DNA of 64,000 nucleotides from Symsagittifera roscoffensis (lineage: Eukaryota > Xenacoelomorpha > Acoela > Convolutidae): NCBI RefSeq assembly GCF_963678635.1, contig NC_087069.1, positions 18,760,660 through 18,824,659 on the forward strand, written 5' to 3'. How positions within the stretch are numbered: position 1 is the stretch's first letter; every line of letters begins with the position of its first letter. This document shows, in pieces, positions 35,060 to 46,200 of the stretch. The position numbers and the translations under genes are program-made. The notes beneath the pieces are model-generated. The model ran no database searches. It worked only from the letters and a program-made list of their open reading frames with translations, and was not told where the DNA came from.

Positions 35060-36220
35060 TCCCTTGCACGAGTTTCTACTAGTAGTGTGTGGATCGCTAG
35101 TTCGGACAGTTCTGATCCCGAGCTCGAGTTTCTGTCTGAATAGGTGTCAATTCCTGAGTTTCGGGAATTATCATCTGTTGAAGAGGTGGTGATGGAGTCT
35201 GCACGCTTCTCCAGATCATGTCTGTGCCTTCATCGCATCCATCTGAACTCCCCGGACAAAACCTTGTTCCCCAGGTCCTGTTTCTCATCAGGAACTTTTT
35301 CATCTATCTCAGACTTCCCGGACAAACTTTCTTGTCCCGGGTGTTGATCTTGTACTCGCTGGCTCTTCTCATCGTTCGTCTCCCCGGACAAACAATCTTG
35401 CAGCAGGTTTTGTTCTACCTTCTCACCTTCTTTATCCTGGTCCACAAAGGTAACGGTTTTCCTTCGCGTACTGCTTCCCTGTTCTTTCCGTCCGTAAGAA
35501 GTATGGTTAAAACCTCGTGTGGTATTCAGGATACTAGTTGCTGAACTAATGTCCTACAATCCCTCTCGTTCTCTTCGTGTTGTCGTCTGGACGGCATGAT
35601 CTTCACCTTCTCCCTGATTGTTAGTGAAGCCACTGCTGCTGTCCACTCGGGGTCATCTCTGGTCACTTCTCTTTCTAACAATCCACCCACCATCCGCATC
35701 TCTTGCGGTGTGACCTGCACCATTTTATCCAATAATTAGAGGCTGTTTATGTTCATGCGAGAGAGGTCTTATTGGACCAGGTTTGAGCGCAGCAACAGAT
35801 CCAAGGGGACCGGGTCCTCCCTGGATAGGCTCTTTATCTCGGCTGCTTTCTCTACAGGTAACTCAGGATGCCCTGGAATTGAATGTCCAGACTTATCCAA
35901 CCATCTCGTTAAGGGAAGCGCTTCATAATTTTTTTTTGTCCAGAAAAGAAAAACCTTCCTTTATTTCTGCCTGATTGGCTTGCTTCTGCTCCAATCCTTC
36001 ACAGAACTCAGTTTTTTTGCTTAGGCTGTCAGCATTCTGGTGTTTATCACGCATACTGCGTTCGATTATCATATGGTAGCCATCCAATCTTACTATCCAT
36101 CTACCAATATAACTCTGATCCATCGATTAGGTCTTCAACCAGGATAACGCTCTGTTGTCTACGCGTAACTTAAAGGGAGCGCTCCCCAAGTATGCGCGGT
36201 ATTTTTCCACAAATGTGACT
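35060..36220 (-). mobile_element. Element B RNase H and linker, unit 1
   Basis: MDQSYIGRWIVRLDGYHMII and KHQNADSLSKKTEFCEGLEQ mark the end of RNase H. The acidic linker has three LSGE-type repeats rather than the two in each A unit, with extra sequence NDEKSQRVQDQHPGQESL between them. Confidence 0.8.
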
Positions 36221-37861
36221 ACTGCTTTTGGTGCGCATATTTCATCTCAGTGTCACTCAAGACCTTGCTGCCGTTTGCAATGGGACGGAGAACCGTTCTT
36301 CCATTCCATTCTTGCTCCTGATGCAATATTCCTGAGATGGCCACTACCGATGCTTCTGTGTCTAGAACATACATGCCCTTTTCTGTAGGCATGCCTAGCA
36401 CTGGCGCTTCGCACAGTTCCCGCTTTACGTTCTCGAAGGCAACTTGTGCTTCATCGTTCCATTCGAACTTCTTCCCTTTGTTGCGCATCAGCTTCTGCAT
36501 CGGATACACCTTATCCGCATATCCTTTTATGAACTCCCGGTAGTAGTTGGCAAACCCTAGGAAGCTCAGGAGCTGCGTGTCCGTTCTGGGAGCCTTCCAT
36601 GTCAACACTGCTTCTACTGCTTCCGGGTCCGGCCTCACACCATGCCTATCCACCATTCTTCCCAGGTACTTGATTGAATCCCTAAGGATTTCACATTTCG
36701 ATGGTTTGCACTTCAAGCCTGCTCTCTTCATGCATCCAAAGACCTCATCGAGCCGATCAATGTGGTCTTCCAGGGTTGGTGTCGCTATGACCACGTCGTC
36801 CACGTAACACATCACAAGGTTCCCGTACTTCTTTGTCACTCTGGTCAAAGCCTGAGCCATCAGTCTTTGAAAAGTGGCCGTTGCGTTGCACAAGCCGAAG
36901 GGCATCCTCTTCCACTGGTACAACCCTAATTCGTACGCGAATCCGGTTTTCTCTCTATCCTTCTTCCGCAGAGGGACCTGCCAGAAGGCAGAACCCAAGT
37001 CCAATGTGGTGAAGAACTTGGCATCACCAAGCTTAGAGAGGCTCTCGTCTATTCGAGGTATCGGGTACGCATCTTTTATCGTTACCGCGTTCAAGTAACG
37101 AAAGTCGCAACAAAACCTAAGCTGCCCCCTTTCTTTTTCGCCATCACTACCCCGCAGGCCCATGGCGATTTCGAGGGTTCTATCATGTCATAATCAAGCA
37201 ACATTTCTATTTCCGCTTGGCACGCTTCTGACTTGTGTGGCGTCATTCGTCTTGCGCCTTCCCTATGGGGAACGGCGCCCTCTTCAAGTTCGATTTCGTG
37301 TTCGACGAATTTACAGCAACCGATATCCGCCTTATGTTTTGAAAATACATCTGCGTTCCGATTTAAGAGGTCCCGCAATTTTTCGAAATCTCCCTCACAT
37401 ATTTTCCCTTTTAAATGTTCTATCTCTGGCAAAACCGGTTTGTCAGATGCTAGTTCATATGACGAGGGGCGTTCCGGCAATTTCGAGCAGCTCGATAAGC
37501 CATCGTCCGTTTCGGATTTCATTGAAAACAATTTATGAATAGATTTTAATTCATTAATCTTCTTTAAAATTTTATCTTTATTGGCATGATAAGGACAGTC
37601 TTTCACACTATGTTTCTTCAAGTTTTGTGTCTCCTCATAGTCGGTCCTCATCGGCAAAGCGTAACCAAGCTTCTTTCCACGCTGGATTGAAACCGTGGTG
37701 TCCAGTGTGTTCAATAACACACTGACACACAGTCCGTTTCGCGTTACCGAGAAGCTTCGACCTAAAATCACCGAACTCTGACTATTTGGATTCGGTACTA
37801 AACAAACCTGTTTACTATCGCTTAACGAATTTAAATTTATCATTCTAAAAATTGCCACCAC
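36219..37861 (-). mobile_element. Element B reverse transcriptase, unit 1
   Basis: Complete Ty3/gypsy RT signature in order: FCCDFRYLNAVTIKDAYPIP, TTLDLGSAFWQVPLRKKDRE, QWKRMPFGLCNATATFQRLM, MCYVDDVVIATPTLEDHIDR, LSFLGFANYYREFIKGYADK, and the RNase H start YVLDTEASVVAISGILHQ. Upstream is the conserved pre-RT linker VILGRSFSVTRNGLCVSVLL. Confidence 0.95.
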
Positions 37862-37999
37862 AGCCTGTCCTTGGCTGTAGTTTCACTTTTCTATCTAAAA
37901 AAATTGGTACCTTGTTTTCGTCTGTTATTATCCTATTAATCGGTTTCTTAACATACTTCCGGTCCACATTTTCAGTACACATTTTCTTCCCGTTGGTGT

Positions 38000-38953
38000 C
38001 GAGCAGATGTGCAGTCACATCTGCTTCATACCCAATGTGTACTGCATCTTATTCCATCATGGCGTCATGGCCTATCCTGCGGACTTTGAGTTCCTCCTCA
38101 CCCAAATAGATCTGCCCTATTTGGTCACTATGTGTTGTTACATAAGTCCTAGTGTAGATACTGATTGCATCCACATTCAGCATCACTTGATACGGCCCAT
38201 AGACTTCCAGGTAGCGTCCATGAAGTTTCTTTATGCGAGGGCCCCCCGTTGTTAGTAGTGCTCGCACAGCCCTCGACTGAGTGCGTGGCTCCACCTGCCT
38301 CAGATAATCTGCATATGTGTCCAAATGCATCAAAGTGAACTCGGATGGTTCACTCAGATTTCTGATTACCTGGTGTCCAGCCACTGAGGTTATCGACTGT
38401 ATCTTGCTTCCTTGTGGCACCATGCCTAACTTCTGATCGGAGATCACATTAAGTTTCATGCTCAAACTGCTTGGTGTTTTAGTCTCTTCGACCTCCGTTG
38501 CTTCGAAGGTATTCAGTTGCTCCTGTAGTTTCTCATTGTCCAGTTCGAGCTTCACTTTTGTTCGATCTCTTTCGTCACCAGTTCCTGCTGCACTCTGTTT
38601 AGAGCATTCCTCGCGGCTGCCCTATAATCAATCTTGAAGTCATCGGCCGCAGTCACTGGTTCCGGTTCACGTGTCTCTTCAGTTACCGCTTGCATTTTCT
38701 TCGTCACCAGCTCTTGCGGTTTGTCTTTTCTGCGCGCCTCCGATTCACTTAACAGGCGAGCCTTGCTGGCTTTCATTCCTGATAAAGCTTCCTCATGCCT
38801 TGGATGCTTGATGTCTGCCACTGCATCCCAGAATTGGGGATAATCTGATTTAAAATGACCTCCCAAGTTGCAAAAGAAACACCTCGGGCCGAATTTCGCA
38901 ATTACTCCTCTCATGAAATCCTCATGGTCAACTTCTGACGCATCTTCGTCCTC
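38000..38953 (-). mobile_element. Element B gag end and protease region, unit 1
   Basis: Second copy of the last gag part. Zinc knuckle CFFCNLGGHFKSD, then the charged segment and GQIYLGEEELKVRRIGHDAM. It begins at the duplication join, directly after linker sequence ETRARDLDRE. Confidence 0.8.
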
Positions 38954-40060
38954 TCTGTCCAGATCCCTTGCACGAGTTTCCACTAGTAGTGTGTGGATCG
39001 CTAGTTCGGACAGTTCTGATCCCGAGCTCGAGTTCCTGTCTGAATAGATGTCAATTCCTGAGTTTCGGGAATTGTCATCTGTTGAAGAGGTGGTGATGGA
39101 GTCTGCACGCTCCTCCAGATCATGTCTGTGCCTTCATCGCATCCATCTGAACTCCCCGGACAAAACCTTGTTCCCCAGGTCCTGTTTCTCATCAGGAACT
39201 TTTTCATCTATCTCAGACTCCCCGGACAAACTTTCTTGTCCCGGGTGTTGATCTTGTACTCGCTGGCTCTTCTCATCGTTCGTCTCCCCGGACAAACAAT
39301 CTTGCAGCAGGTTTTGTTCTACCTTCTCACCTTCTTTATCCTGGTCCACAAAGGTAACGGTTTTCCTTCGCGTACTGCTCCCCTGTTCTTTCCGTCCGTA
39401 AGAAGTACTGGTTAAAACCTCGTGTGGTATTCAGGATACTAGTTGCTGAACTATTGTCCTACAATCCCTCTCGTTCTCTTCGTGTTGTCGTCTGGACGGC
39501 ATGATCTTCACCTTCTCACCTTCTCCTTGATTGTTAGTGAAGCCACTGCTGCTGTCCACTCGGGGTCATCTCTGGTCACTTCTCTTTCTAACAATCCACC
39601 CAGCATCCGCATCACTTGCGGTGTGACCTGCACCGTTTTATCCAATAATGAGAGGCTGTTTATGTTCATGCGAGAGAGTTCTTGTTGGACCAGGTTTGAG
39701 CGCAGCAACAGATCCAAGGGGACCGGGTCCTCCTTGTATAGGCTCTTTATCTCGGCTGCTTTCTCTACAGGTAACTCAGGATGCCCTGGAATTGGATGTC
39801 CAGACTTATCCAACCATCTCGTTAAGGTGAGCGCTTCATAAATTTTTTTTGTCCAAAAACAAAAATCTTTCCTTTATTTCTGCCTGATTGGCTTGCTTCT
39901 GCTCCAATCCTTCATAGAACTCAGTTTTCTTGCTGAGGCTGTCAGCATTCTGGTGTTTATCACGAATCCTGTGTTCGATTATCATATGGTAGCCATCCAA
40001 TCTTACTATCCATCTACCAATATAAATCTGATCCATCGATTAGGTCTTCAACCAGGATAA
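38954..40060 (-). mobile_element. Element B RNase H and linker, unit 2
   Basis: Near copy of the unit 1 linker, with three LSGE repeats and three exact copies of CTCCCCGGACA on the plus strand (39,152; 39,218; 39,284). RNase H end YHMIIEHRIRDKHQNADSLS. Confidence 0.8.
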
Positions 40061-41696
40061 CGCTCTGTTGTCTACGCGTAACTTAAAGGGAGCGCTCCCC
40101 AAGTATGCGAGGTATTTTTGCACAAATGTGACTACTGCGAACATTTCTGCTTTTGGTGCGCATATTTCATCTCAGTGTCACTCAAGACCTTGCTGCCGCA
40201 TGCAATGGGACGGAGAACCGTTCTTCCATTCCATTCTTGCTCCTGATGCAATATTCCTGAGATGGCTACTACCGATGCGTCTGTGTCAAGAACATACATG
40301 CCCTTTTCAGTAGGCATGCCTGGCACTGGCGCTTCGCACAGTTCCCGCTTTATGTTTTCGAAGGCAACTTGTGCTTCATCGTTCCATTCGAACTTCTTCC
40401 CTTTGTTGCGCATCAGCTTCGGCATCAGATACACCTTGTCCGCATATCCTTTTATGAACTCCCGGTAGTAGTTGGCAAACCCTAGGAAGCTCAGGAGCTG
40501 TGTGTCCGTTCTGGGAGCCTTCCATGTCAACACTGCTTCTACTGCTTCCGGGTCCGGCCTCACACCATGCCTATCCACCATTCTTCCCAGGTACTTGATT
40601 GAATCCCTAAGGATTTCACATTTCGATGGTTTGCACTTCAAGCCTGCTCTTTTCATGCATCCAAAGACCTCATCGAGCCCATCAATGTGGTCTTCCAGGG
40701 TTGGTGTCGCTATGACCACGTCGTCCACGTAACACATCACAAGGTTCCCGTACTTCTTTGTCACTCTGGTCAAAGCCTGAGCCATCAGTCTTTGAAAAGT
40801 GGCCGTTGCGTTGCACAAGCCGAAGGGCATCCTCTTCCACTGGTACAACCCTAATTCGCACGCGAATCCGGTTTTCTCTCTATCCTTCTTCCGCAGAGGG
40901 ACCTGCCAGAAGGCAGAACCCAAGTCCAATGTGGTGAAGAACTTGGCATCACCAAGCTTAAAGAGGCTCTCGTCTATTCGAGGTATCGGGTACGCATCTT
41001 TTATCGTTACCGCGCTCAAGTAACGAAAGTCGCAACAAAACCTAAGCTGCCCCCTTTCTTTTTCGCCATCACTACCCCGCAGGCCCATGGCGATTTCGAG
41101 GGTTCTATCATATCATATTCAAGCAACATTTCTATTTCCGCTTGGCACGCTTCTGACTTGTGTGGCGTCATTCGTCTTGCGCCTTCCCTATGGGGAACGG
41201 CGCCCTCTTCAAGTTCGATTTTGTGTTCGACGAATTTACAGCAACCGATATCCGCCTTATGTTTTGAAAATACATCTGCGTTCCGATTTAAGAGGTCCCG
41301 CAATTTTTCGAAATCTCCCTTACCTATTTTCCTTTCTAAATGTTTTATCTCTGGCAAAACCGGTTTGTCATATGCTAGTTCATATGACGAGGGGCGTTCC
41401 GGAAAATTCGAGCAGCTCGTTAAGCCATCGTCCGTTTCGGATTTCATTGAAAACAATTTATGAATAGATTTTAATTCATTAATCCTCTTTAAAATTTTAT
41501 CTTTTTTGGCATGATAAGGACAGTCTTTCACACTATGTTTCTTCAAGTTTTGTGTCTCCTCATAGTCGGTCCTCATCGGCAAAGCGTAACCAAGCTTCTT
41601 TCCACGCTGGATTGAAACCGTGGTGTCCAGTGTGTTCAATAACACACTGACACACAGTCCGTTTAGCGTTACCGAGAAGCTCCGGCCTAAAATCAC
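40061..41696 (-). mobile_element. Element B reverse transcriptase, unit 2
   Basis: Same RT motif series as unit 1 (TTLDLGSAFWQVPL, MPFGLCNATATFQRLM, MCYVDDVVIATPTLEDHIDG, LSFLGFANYYREFIKGYADK). It follows the gag and protease region of the 5' half. Confidence 0.95.
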
Positions 41697-41818
41697 CGAA
41701 CTCTGACTATTTGGATTCGATACTAAGCAAACCTAATTACTATCGCTTAACGAATTTAAATTTCTCATTCTAAAAATTGCCACCACAGCCTGTCCTGGCT
41801 GTAGTTTCACTTTTCTAT

Positions 41819-44800
41819 CTAAAAAAATTGGTACCTTGTTTTCGTTACATAAGTCCTAGTGTAGATACTGATTCCATCCACGTTCAGCATCACTTGATAC
41901 GGCCCATAGACTTCCAGGTAGCGTCCATGAAGTTTCTTTATGCGAGGGCCACCCGTTGTTAGCAGTGCTCGCACAGCCCTCGACTCAGTGCGTGGCTCCA
42001 CCTGCCTCAGATAATCTGCATATGCGTCCAAATGCATCAAAGTGAACTCGGATGGTTCACTCAGATTTCTGATTACCTGGTGTCCAGCCACTGAGATTAT
42101 CGACTGTATCTTGCTTCCTTGTGGCACCATGCCGAACCTCTGACCGGAGATCACATTAAGTTTCATGCTCAAACTGCTTGGTGTTTTAGTCTCTTCGACC
42201 TCCGTTGCTTCGAAGGTATTCAGTTACTCCTGTAGTTTCTCATTATCCAGTTCGAGTTTCACTTTTTGTTCGATCTCTTTCGTCACCACTTCCTGCTGCA
42301 CTCTATTTAGAGCATCCCTCGCGGCTGCCCTATAATCAATCTTGAAGTCATCGGCCGCAGTCACTGGTTCCGGTTCACGTGTCTCTTCAGTTACCGCTTG
42401 CATTTTCTTCGTCGCCAGCTCTTGCGGCTTGTCTTTTCTGCGCGCCTCCGCTTCACTCAACAGGCGAGCCTTGCTGGCTTTCACTCCTGATAAAGCTTCC
42501 TCATGCCTTGGATGCTTGATGTCTGCCACTGCATCCCAGAATTGGGGATAATCTGATTTAAAATGACATCCCAAGTTGCAAAAGAAACACCTCGGGCCGA
42601 ATTTTGCAATTACTCCTCTCATGAAATCCTCATGGTCAACTTCTGGCGCATCTTCGTCCTCGAGGCTAAAGACTATTACTTTCATGCCTTGTTTGTAAGT
42701 TGGGCATGCTGATACATGAGGGTCCGTTGAACTGCAATTGGCACAAGAGCGTCTCTTGTCCATATTATCCATCGGTTTGTACCAGTTGTTCCCTTGGTTT
42801 GCTGGTCCGCTGTTAAAGTTGCCATAATTGTTCTTATAGTATCCAGATCTCGAAGGAGGTTTCAACAAAAGATATTCTTTTGACTTGAGCCTCAACTCCT
42901 CTGGTGTTGGCGCATTGGTTGATAGTGGTTTGTAATGCGTTGCTAGCATTGTTCCAAGTTCATCATTCTTCACACTGTCGATGAATTTTGGGGCTACTGC
43001 CAGGTTCATCCTTCGGTTCGACTTATCCGGTTGGCTGCGTCTTCTCAGCATTTCCAAGTCATCTAGAAACTTGTCTATCGTTTCATCTTCTCGTTGCCTC
43101 CGTTTCTCGAAGCGCATCATTGCTTGGTGCCCCTGCACCCCTGATCCAAAACGGTTTAACAAGATTTCGAAGATTTTCTCGGCTGTGTCACGCTGATATT
43201 GCTTCTTGGCCATGACACAGTTCAGGGTTGTTCCTTCCAAGTTACTGGTGAGCTCACTGCATTCTTGTCTTTCCGACAAGTCCTCTTCCTCGAAATGCAG
43301 TTTCATTACCTCTATCCAGGTATCAATACAGCCATCAGATTCGTCTTTGTAGCATCTTGGTTTCTTAAAGACTCTTCTGGACTTCTCACTGCGTTCATTG
43401 GTTCTGGATAACCTTGTAAGGAATGTCTCTAAAGACCTGTTTAGGGGTTCCAAGGCAGTGGCCATTACCGTAGCATCTCTCGAGTGCCCCGCCTGAGTGT
43501 CATCACACCTTGTTTAAGGCTCTGTATTCGGTGCATCCCTCCTATCCGAATCGCCGTGAGTGTTTCCCCCTTGGCCCACATGACTCCTCCCTGGGCTCGC
43601 ATGTCTCGTGTTACCGGAATCACCTCTCCCACTCGCATGTGTGCTCTGCGTCGGTCTCTCGTTAGAGGTCTGTCTGTTCCCCGTTGAACTTGCTCTACTG
43701 TTTGGGCCCCATGTTCTATTATCCCTTGTGGCATAGCCTCAGGAACTGCCCCTACCTCTAGTGGATCTATATGTCCTCCTCCTTTGATGGTCATTGAAGT
43801 TCACCTTCGGCTCCCTGCTGGGACCTCTCGAGTTCGGTTCCCCTTCTTTTGGTCCACTCTTGCTGCCTAGGAGCCCGTCCAACTTATCCATGATAGCCTG
43901 ATATCGCCTCTCCAACATCGCATCTATCTTTGTGTCAAGAGTCCCAAGCGACTGCTCTTGCTGAATTCTTAACTTCTCCATGTCGTCTCTTAAGCGTAAC
44001 TCTCTCTGTTCCGCTTCTCTTGTCATTCGCGACAAGTTCTTCGCTATGTGCTCGTCCGTTCTTTCTTTCAAGCGTTTTTCGCTCCTACCAACTTCTTGTC
44101 TTTTGCGGTTTATTCCCGTAGACTTTCTCTCTGAATGTGAACTGCTCTTTCTAGTTCACTCATTCTTAAGGACATCTGTTCGTTTTGTTCCCCTATACTG
44201 CCCAGTATGTTGTTCAAGGCTTCTTCTAATGCTGCCCCGTTATCCACGAGTGGCGTCACTAGTGGCGGTGTCACCCTGTCGGTCCCAGGTAGCTTCGTGC
44301 TGGTCGAGATTCGGGCTTTTAGTCTCTGTCTCGACGTCTTTTCATTATCCACTTCAGGATCCGCCAATGCGTTGCCTAGCCCTTTGTTTCTACTCTCCCA
44401 AGTTCGCGGCTCTGAATTTGTCATAATCGCAAAGCCTCTCGACTGGCCTGGTGTGTTTGCGTCTTTGCTTATCGTTCTCACTACACCAAATTTGTCCATG
44501 GTTCCAGTCTCTCTTTCGACGTATGCCTCATTCTCCTGGGTCGAACTATTGAGGCTTATTTGAGATCCAAAGTCCACTTGCTCGTCTTCGTCCTCTTCTT
44601 CCTCCTGGGATTAACCTTCATTTCCTGTGCCCACTCCCATGGTGAATGGAAAGATGTTTCCTAAGGTGTTCCTCATTCTTTCTGAGAACGATGAAGACGT
44701 TGTTTGTTTCTCAGTCCCGCCTGCCATCATGGTGTTGTCTGTTGGGGATCTTCTAGTTGCCACTATTTCAGTTGAGATGTCGGACAATTTCTACATCTCC

Positions 44801-45150
44801 TCTCGGTCCAATTTCCCGGTGGAAGTGGCAAAATCATGGCCTTGTTCTACCGGAGTAGATTCACTCACCAGCCTTCTGCCCCTCCCCTCCGGTCCATGTA
44901 CTTCCTGGTTCTCATTCATGGCCTGGTCCGTATCGACCTCCACTTCTAACATAGCTTTTTGTTCTTCTGAGGACTTCTGACTCCTAGTTTCAACCATTCT
45001 GCCTGAAACCGTCTCCCCTTTGTCGGTCCGGGCTCGTTTGATCCGATCCACAAAAGGGTCGGTCATTGTTTTTCTTTGCTTTTTAGGTATGAATTTCCTA
45101 GAGCTATTACCTCGTCTAGGTATCCTTGACTTGTCTAGACTCATTCTCAA
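41819..45150 (-). mobile_element. Element B gag region (5' complete) and protease region
   Basis: The most complete gag in the window. It starts near 45,144 (MSLDKSRIPRRGNSSRKFIP), followed by an acidic low-complexity segment and a long coiled coil (MEKLRIQQEQSLGTLDTKID). The capsid-like core is DTWIEVMKLHFEEEDLSERQ, EKIFEILLNRFGSGVQGHQA, EDETIDKFLDDLEMLRRRSQ. Two CCHC knuckles follow (RRSCANCSSTDPHVSACPTY; FFCNLGCHFKSD). The N-terminal coiled-coil extension of about 450 residues before the capsid is long for a gypsy-type Gag. Confidence 0.85.
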
Positions 45151-45543
45151 TTTGTCACTTCTTAATGCCTATACACTCAATTCGATTATTAGTGACCTTA
45201 TAGTTTGACTATCAATAATAATGACACAACACAATAAATTTCACAAGATTCTTTTAAATAGTGACCACGAATCCCTGTATGTTATCAGATTACAGCTTGT
45301 ATATAATTTATTCACACTAACCGATTATCGGTCGTAAGATTTGAGAACTAGCACAATATGATGTTATCAGTCAATTTAAAAGATAGTGTACTCACTACCC
45401 AATCAAGCACAAATTATGTTGATTTAAAATTAAAAAAAAAAAATTACAGAATAAGAATACCTCTATGAAAAACGTATGTGTATTGTAATTTTAGTCGGTC
45501 GCATTACAATAGTCGAACTTGTATTCTAAAGAAAAAGCTTTCC

Positions 45544-45566
45544 CTGCTTGGTGCTGCACCAAACAG
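45544..45566 (-). promoter_or_regulatory. Leader stem-loop with palindromic loop (possible RNA dimerisation site)
   Basis: Minus strand CTGTTTGG-TGCAGCA-CCAAGCAG: an 8-bp stem with one G-T(U) pair and a 7-base loop holding TGCA. The copy in C (52,082-52,104) has the same stem with full pairing and loop TGCAGCT. Retroviral dimerisation sites are leader hairpins with self-complementary loops; the role here is inferred. Confidence 0.4.
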
Positions 45567-45904
45567 ACAAAACTTTGAAGGCAGTAATTTTCTCAAGTGG
45601 GCGTCTATTGCACCCACCGAGTACTGTGTTACCTATCTGCCTTCGGACTGCCCGAGCTAGACCTACTAAAATTCTCAGGGCAGTCACTTTTCACAAAAAC
45701 GTATTGGGTTTCAATCCACACTAATGAATTACACACTCTTGATCATTTTAGACTTAGTGTCGCGAATGTCCGAGTTTAGACCTGCTTTGTTTTGATTCTA
45801 GTTTTTATAAAAAGCAAAATACCAGTGCAGTCACTGATTCCTAGCCTGTCTGCTAATAACCTAATACCTCTCACTGTAGTCTTTCTTCTGTTTACCTAAG
45901 TCCT

Positions 45905-46200
45905 TTAATAAAATAATACCCCTCCGGATTGGCAAAAATAGGACCCTTCCGGATTGGCAAATTTGAGACCTCTCCGGATTGGCAAAATTTAGACCCGTCC
46001 GGATTGGGACCCCTCTGAGTTAGTAAATATAAGACCCCTCCGGATTGGGACCCCTCCGGTTTTGTGAAAACAAGACCCCTCCGGATTGGGACCCCTCCGA
46101 ATTTGAAAAGTTTGGACCCCTCCTGATTGGGAGCCCTCTGGTTTTGTAAAAGTAGCTTTTCGGAGATTTCCTTTATTTTCAACCTATACCCCTCCGGATA
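45905..46200 (-). repeat. Leader array of about 12 CCGGAGGGGTC-type repeats (element B)
   Basis: On the plus strand the unit reads CCCCTCCGGATTGG and recurs every 20-30 bases with AT-rich spacers (AAAATTTAGA and the like). Same array in C at 51,497-51,745. Single copies also lie elsewhere in the leader and in each LTR. The spacing and the AT-rich gaps resemble an array of zinc-finger binding sites, as in the Su(Hw) insulator in the gypsy leader. Confidence 0.85.

Larger units (their letters stand above)
35050..42660 (-). repeat. Internal tandem duplication of element B (3.9 and 3.7 kb units): gag end to linker
   Basis: Unit 1 (about 35,050-38,953) and unit 2 (about 38,954-42,660) each hold the end of gag, protease region, RT, RNase H and the RH-integrase linker. 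At the join near 38,954 the linker sequence CTCTGTCCAGATCCCTTGC directly meets gag (ATCTTCGTCCTC). The shared CCTC points to microhomology-mediated duplication. As a result B has two RT domains but one integrase. The units are very similar, so the event is recent. Confidence 0.93.
1..43785. repeat. Palindrome 1: A and B tail to tail (arms 1-20,448 and 21,285-43,785)
   Basis: The left arm on the plus strand matches the right arm on the minus strand in gene order and sequence, from the first base of the window (AAAGGAGGAGGACATATAGA, inverted at 43,785) to the LTRs. The spacer is about 0.8 kb. Arm lengths differ because of local tandem duplications (A triplication 1.1 kb; B duplications 3.9 and about 1.26 kb). 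Confidence 0.93.

Noticed and set aside
45905-46200. CRISPR-like array
   Set aside because: Repeats are short (about 11-14 bases), imperfect, with AT-rich gaps of irregular size, and lie in the leader of a eukaryotic LTR element.
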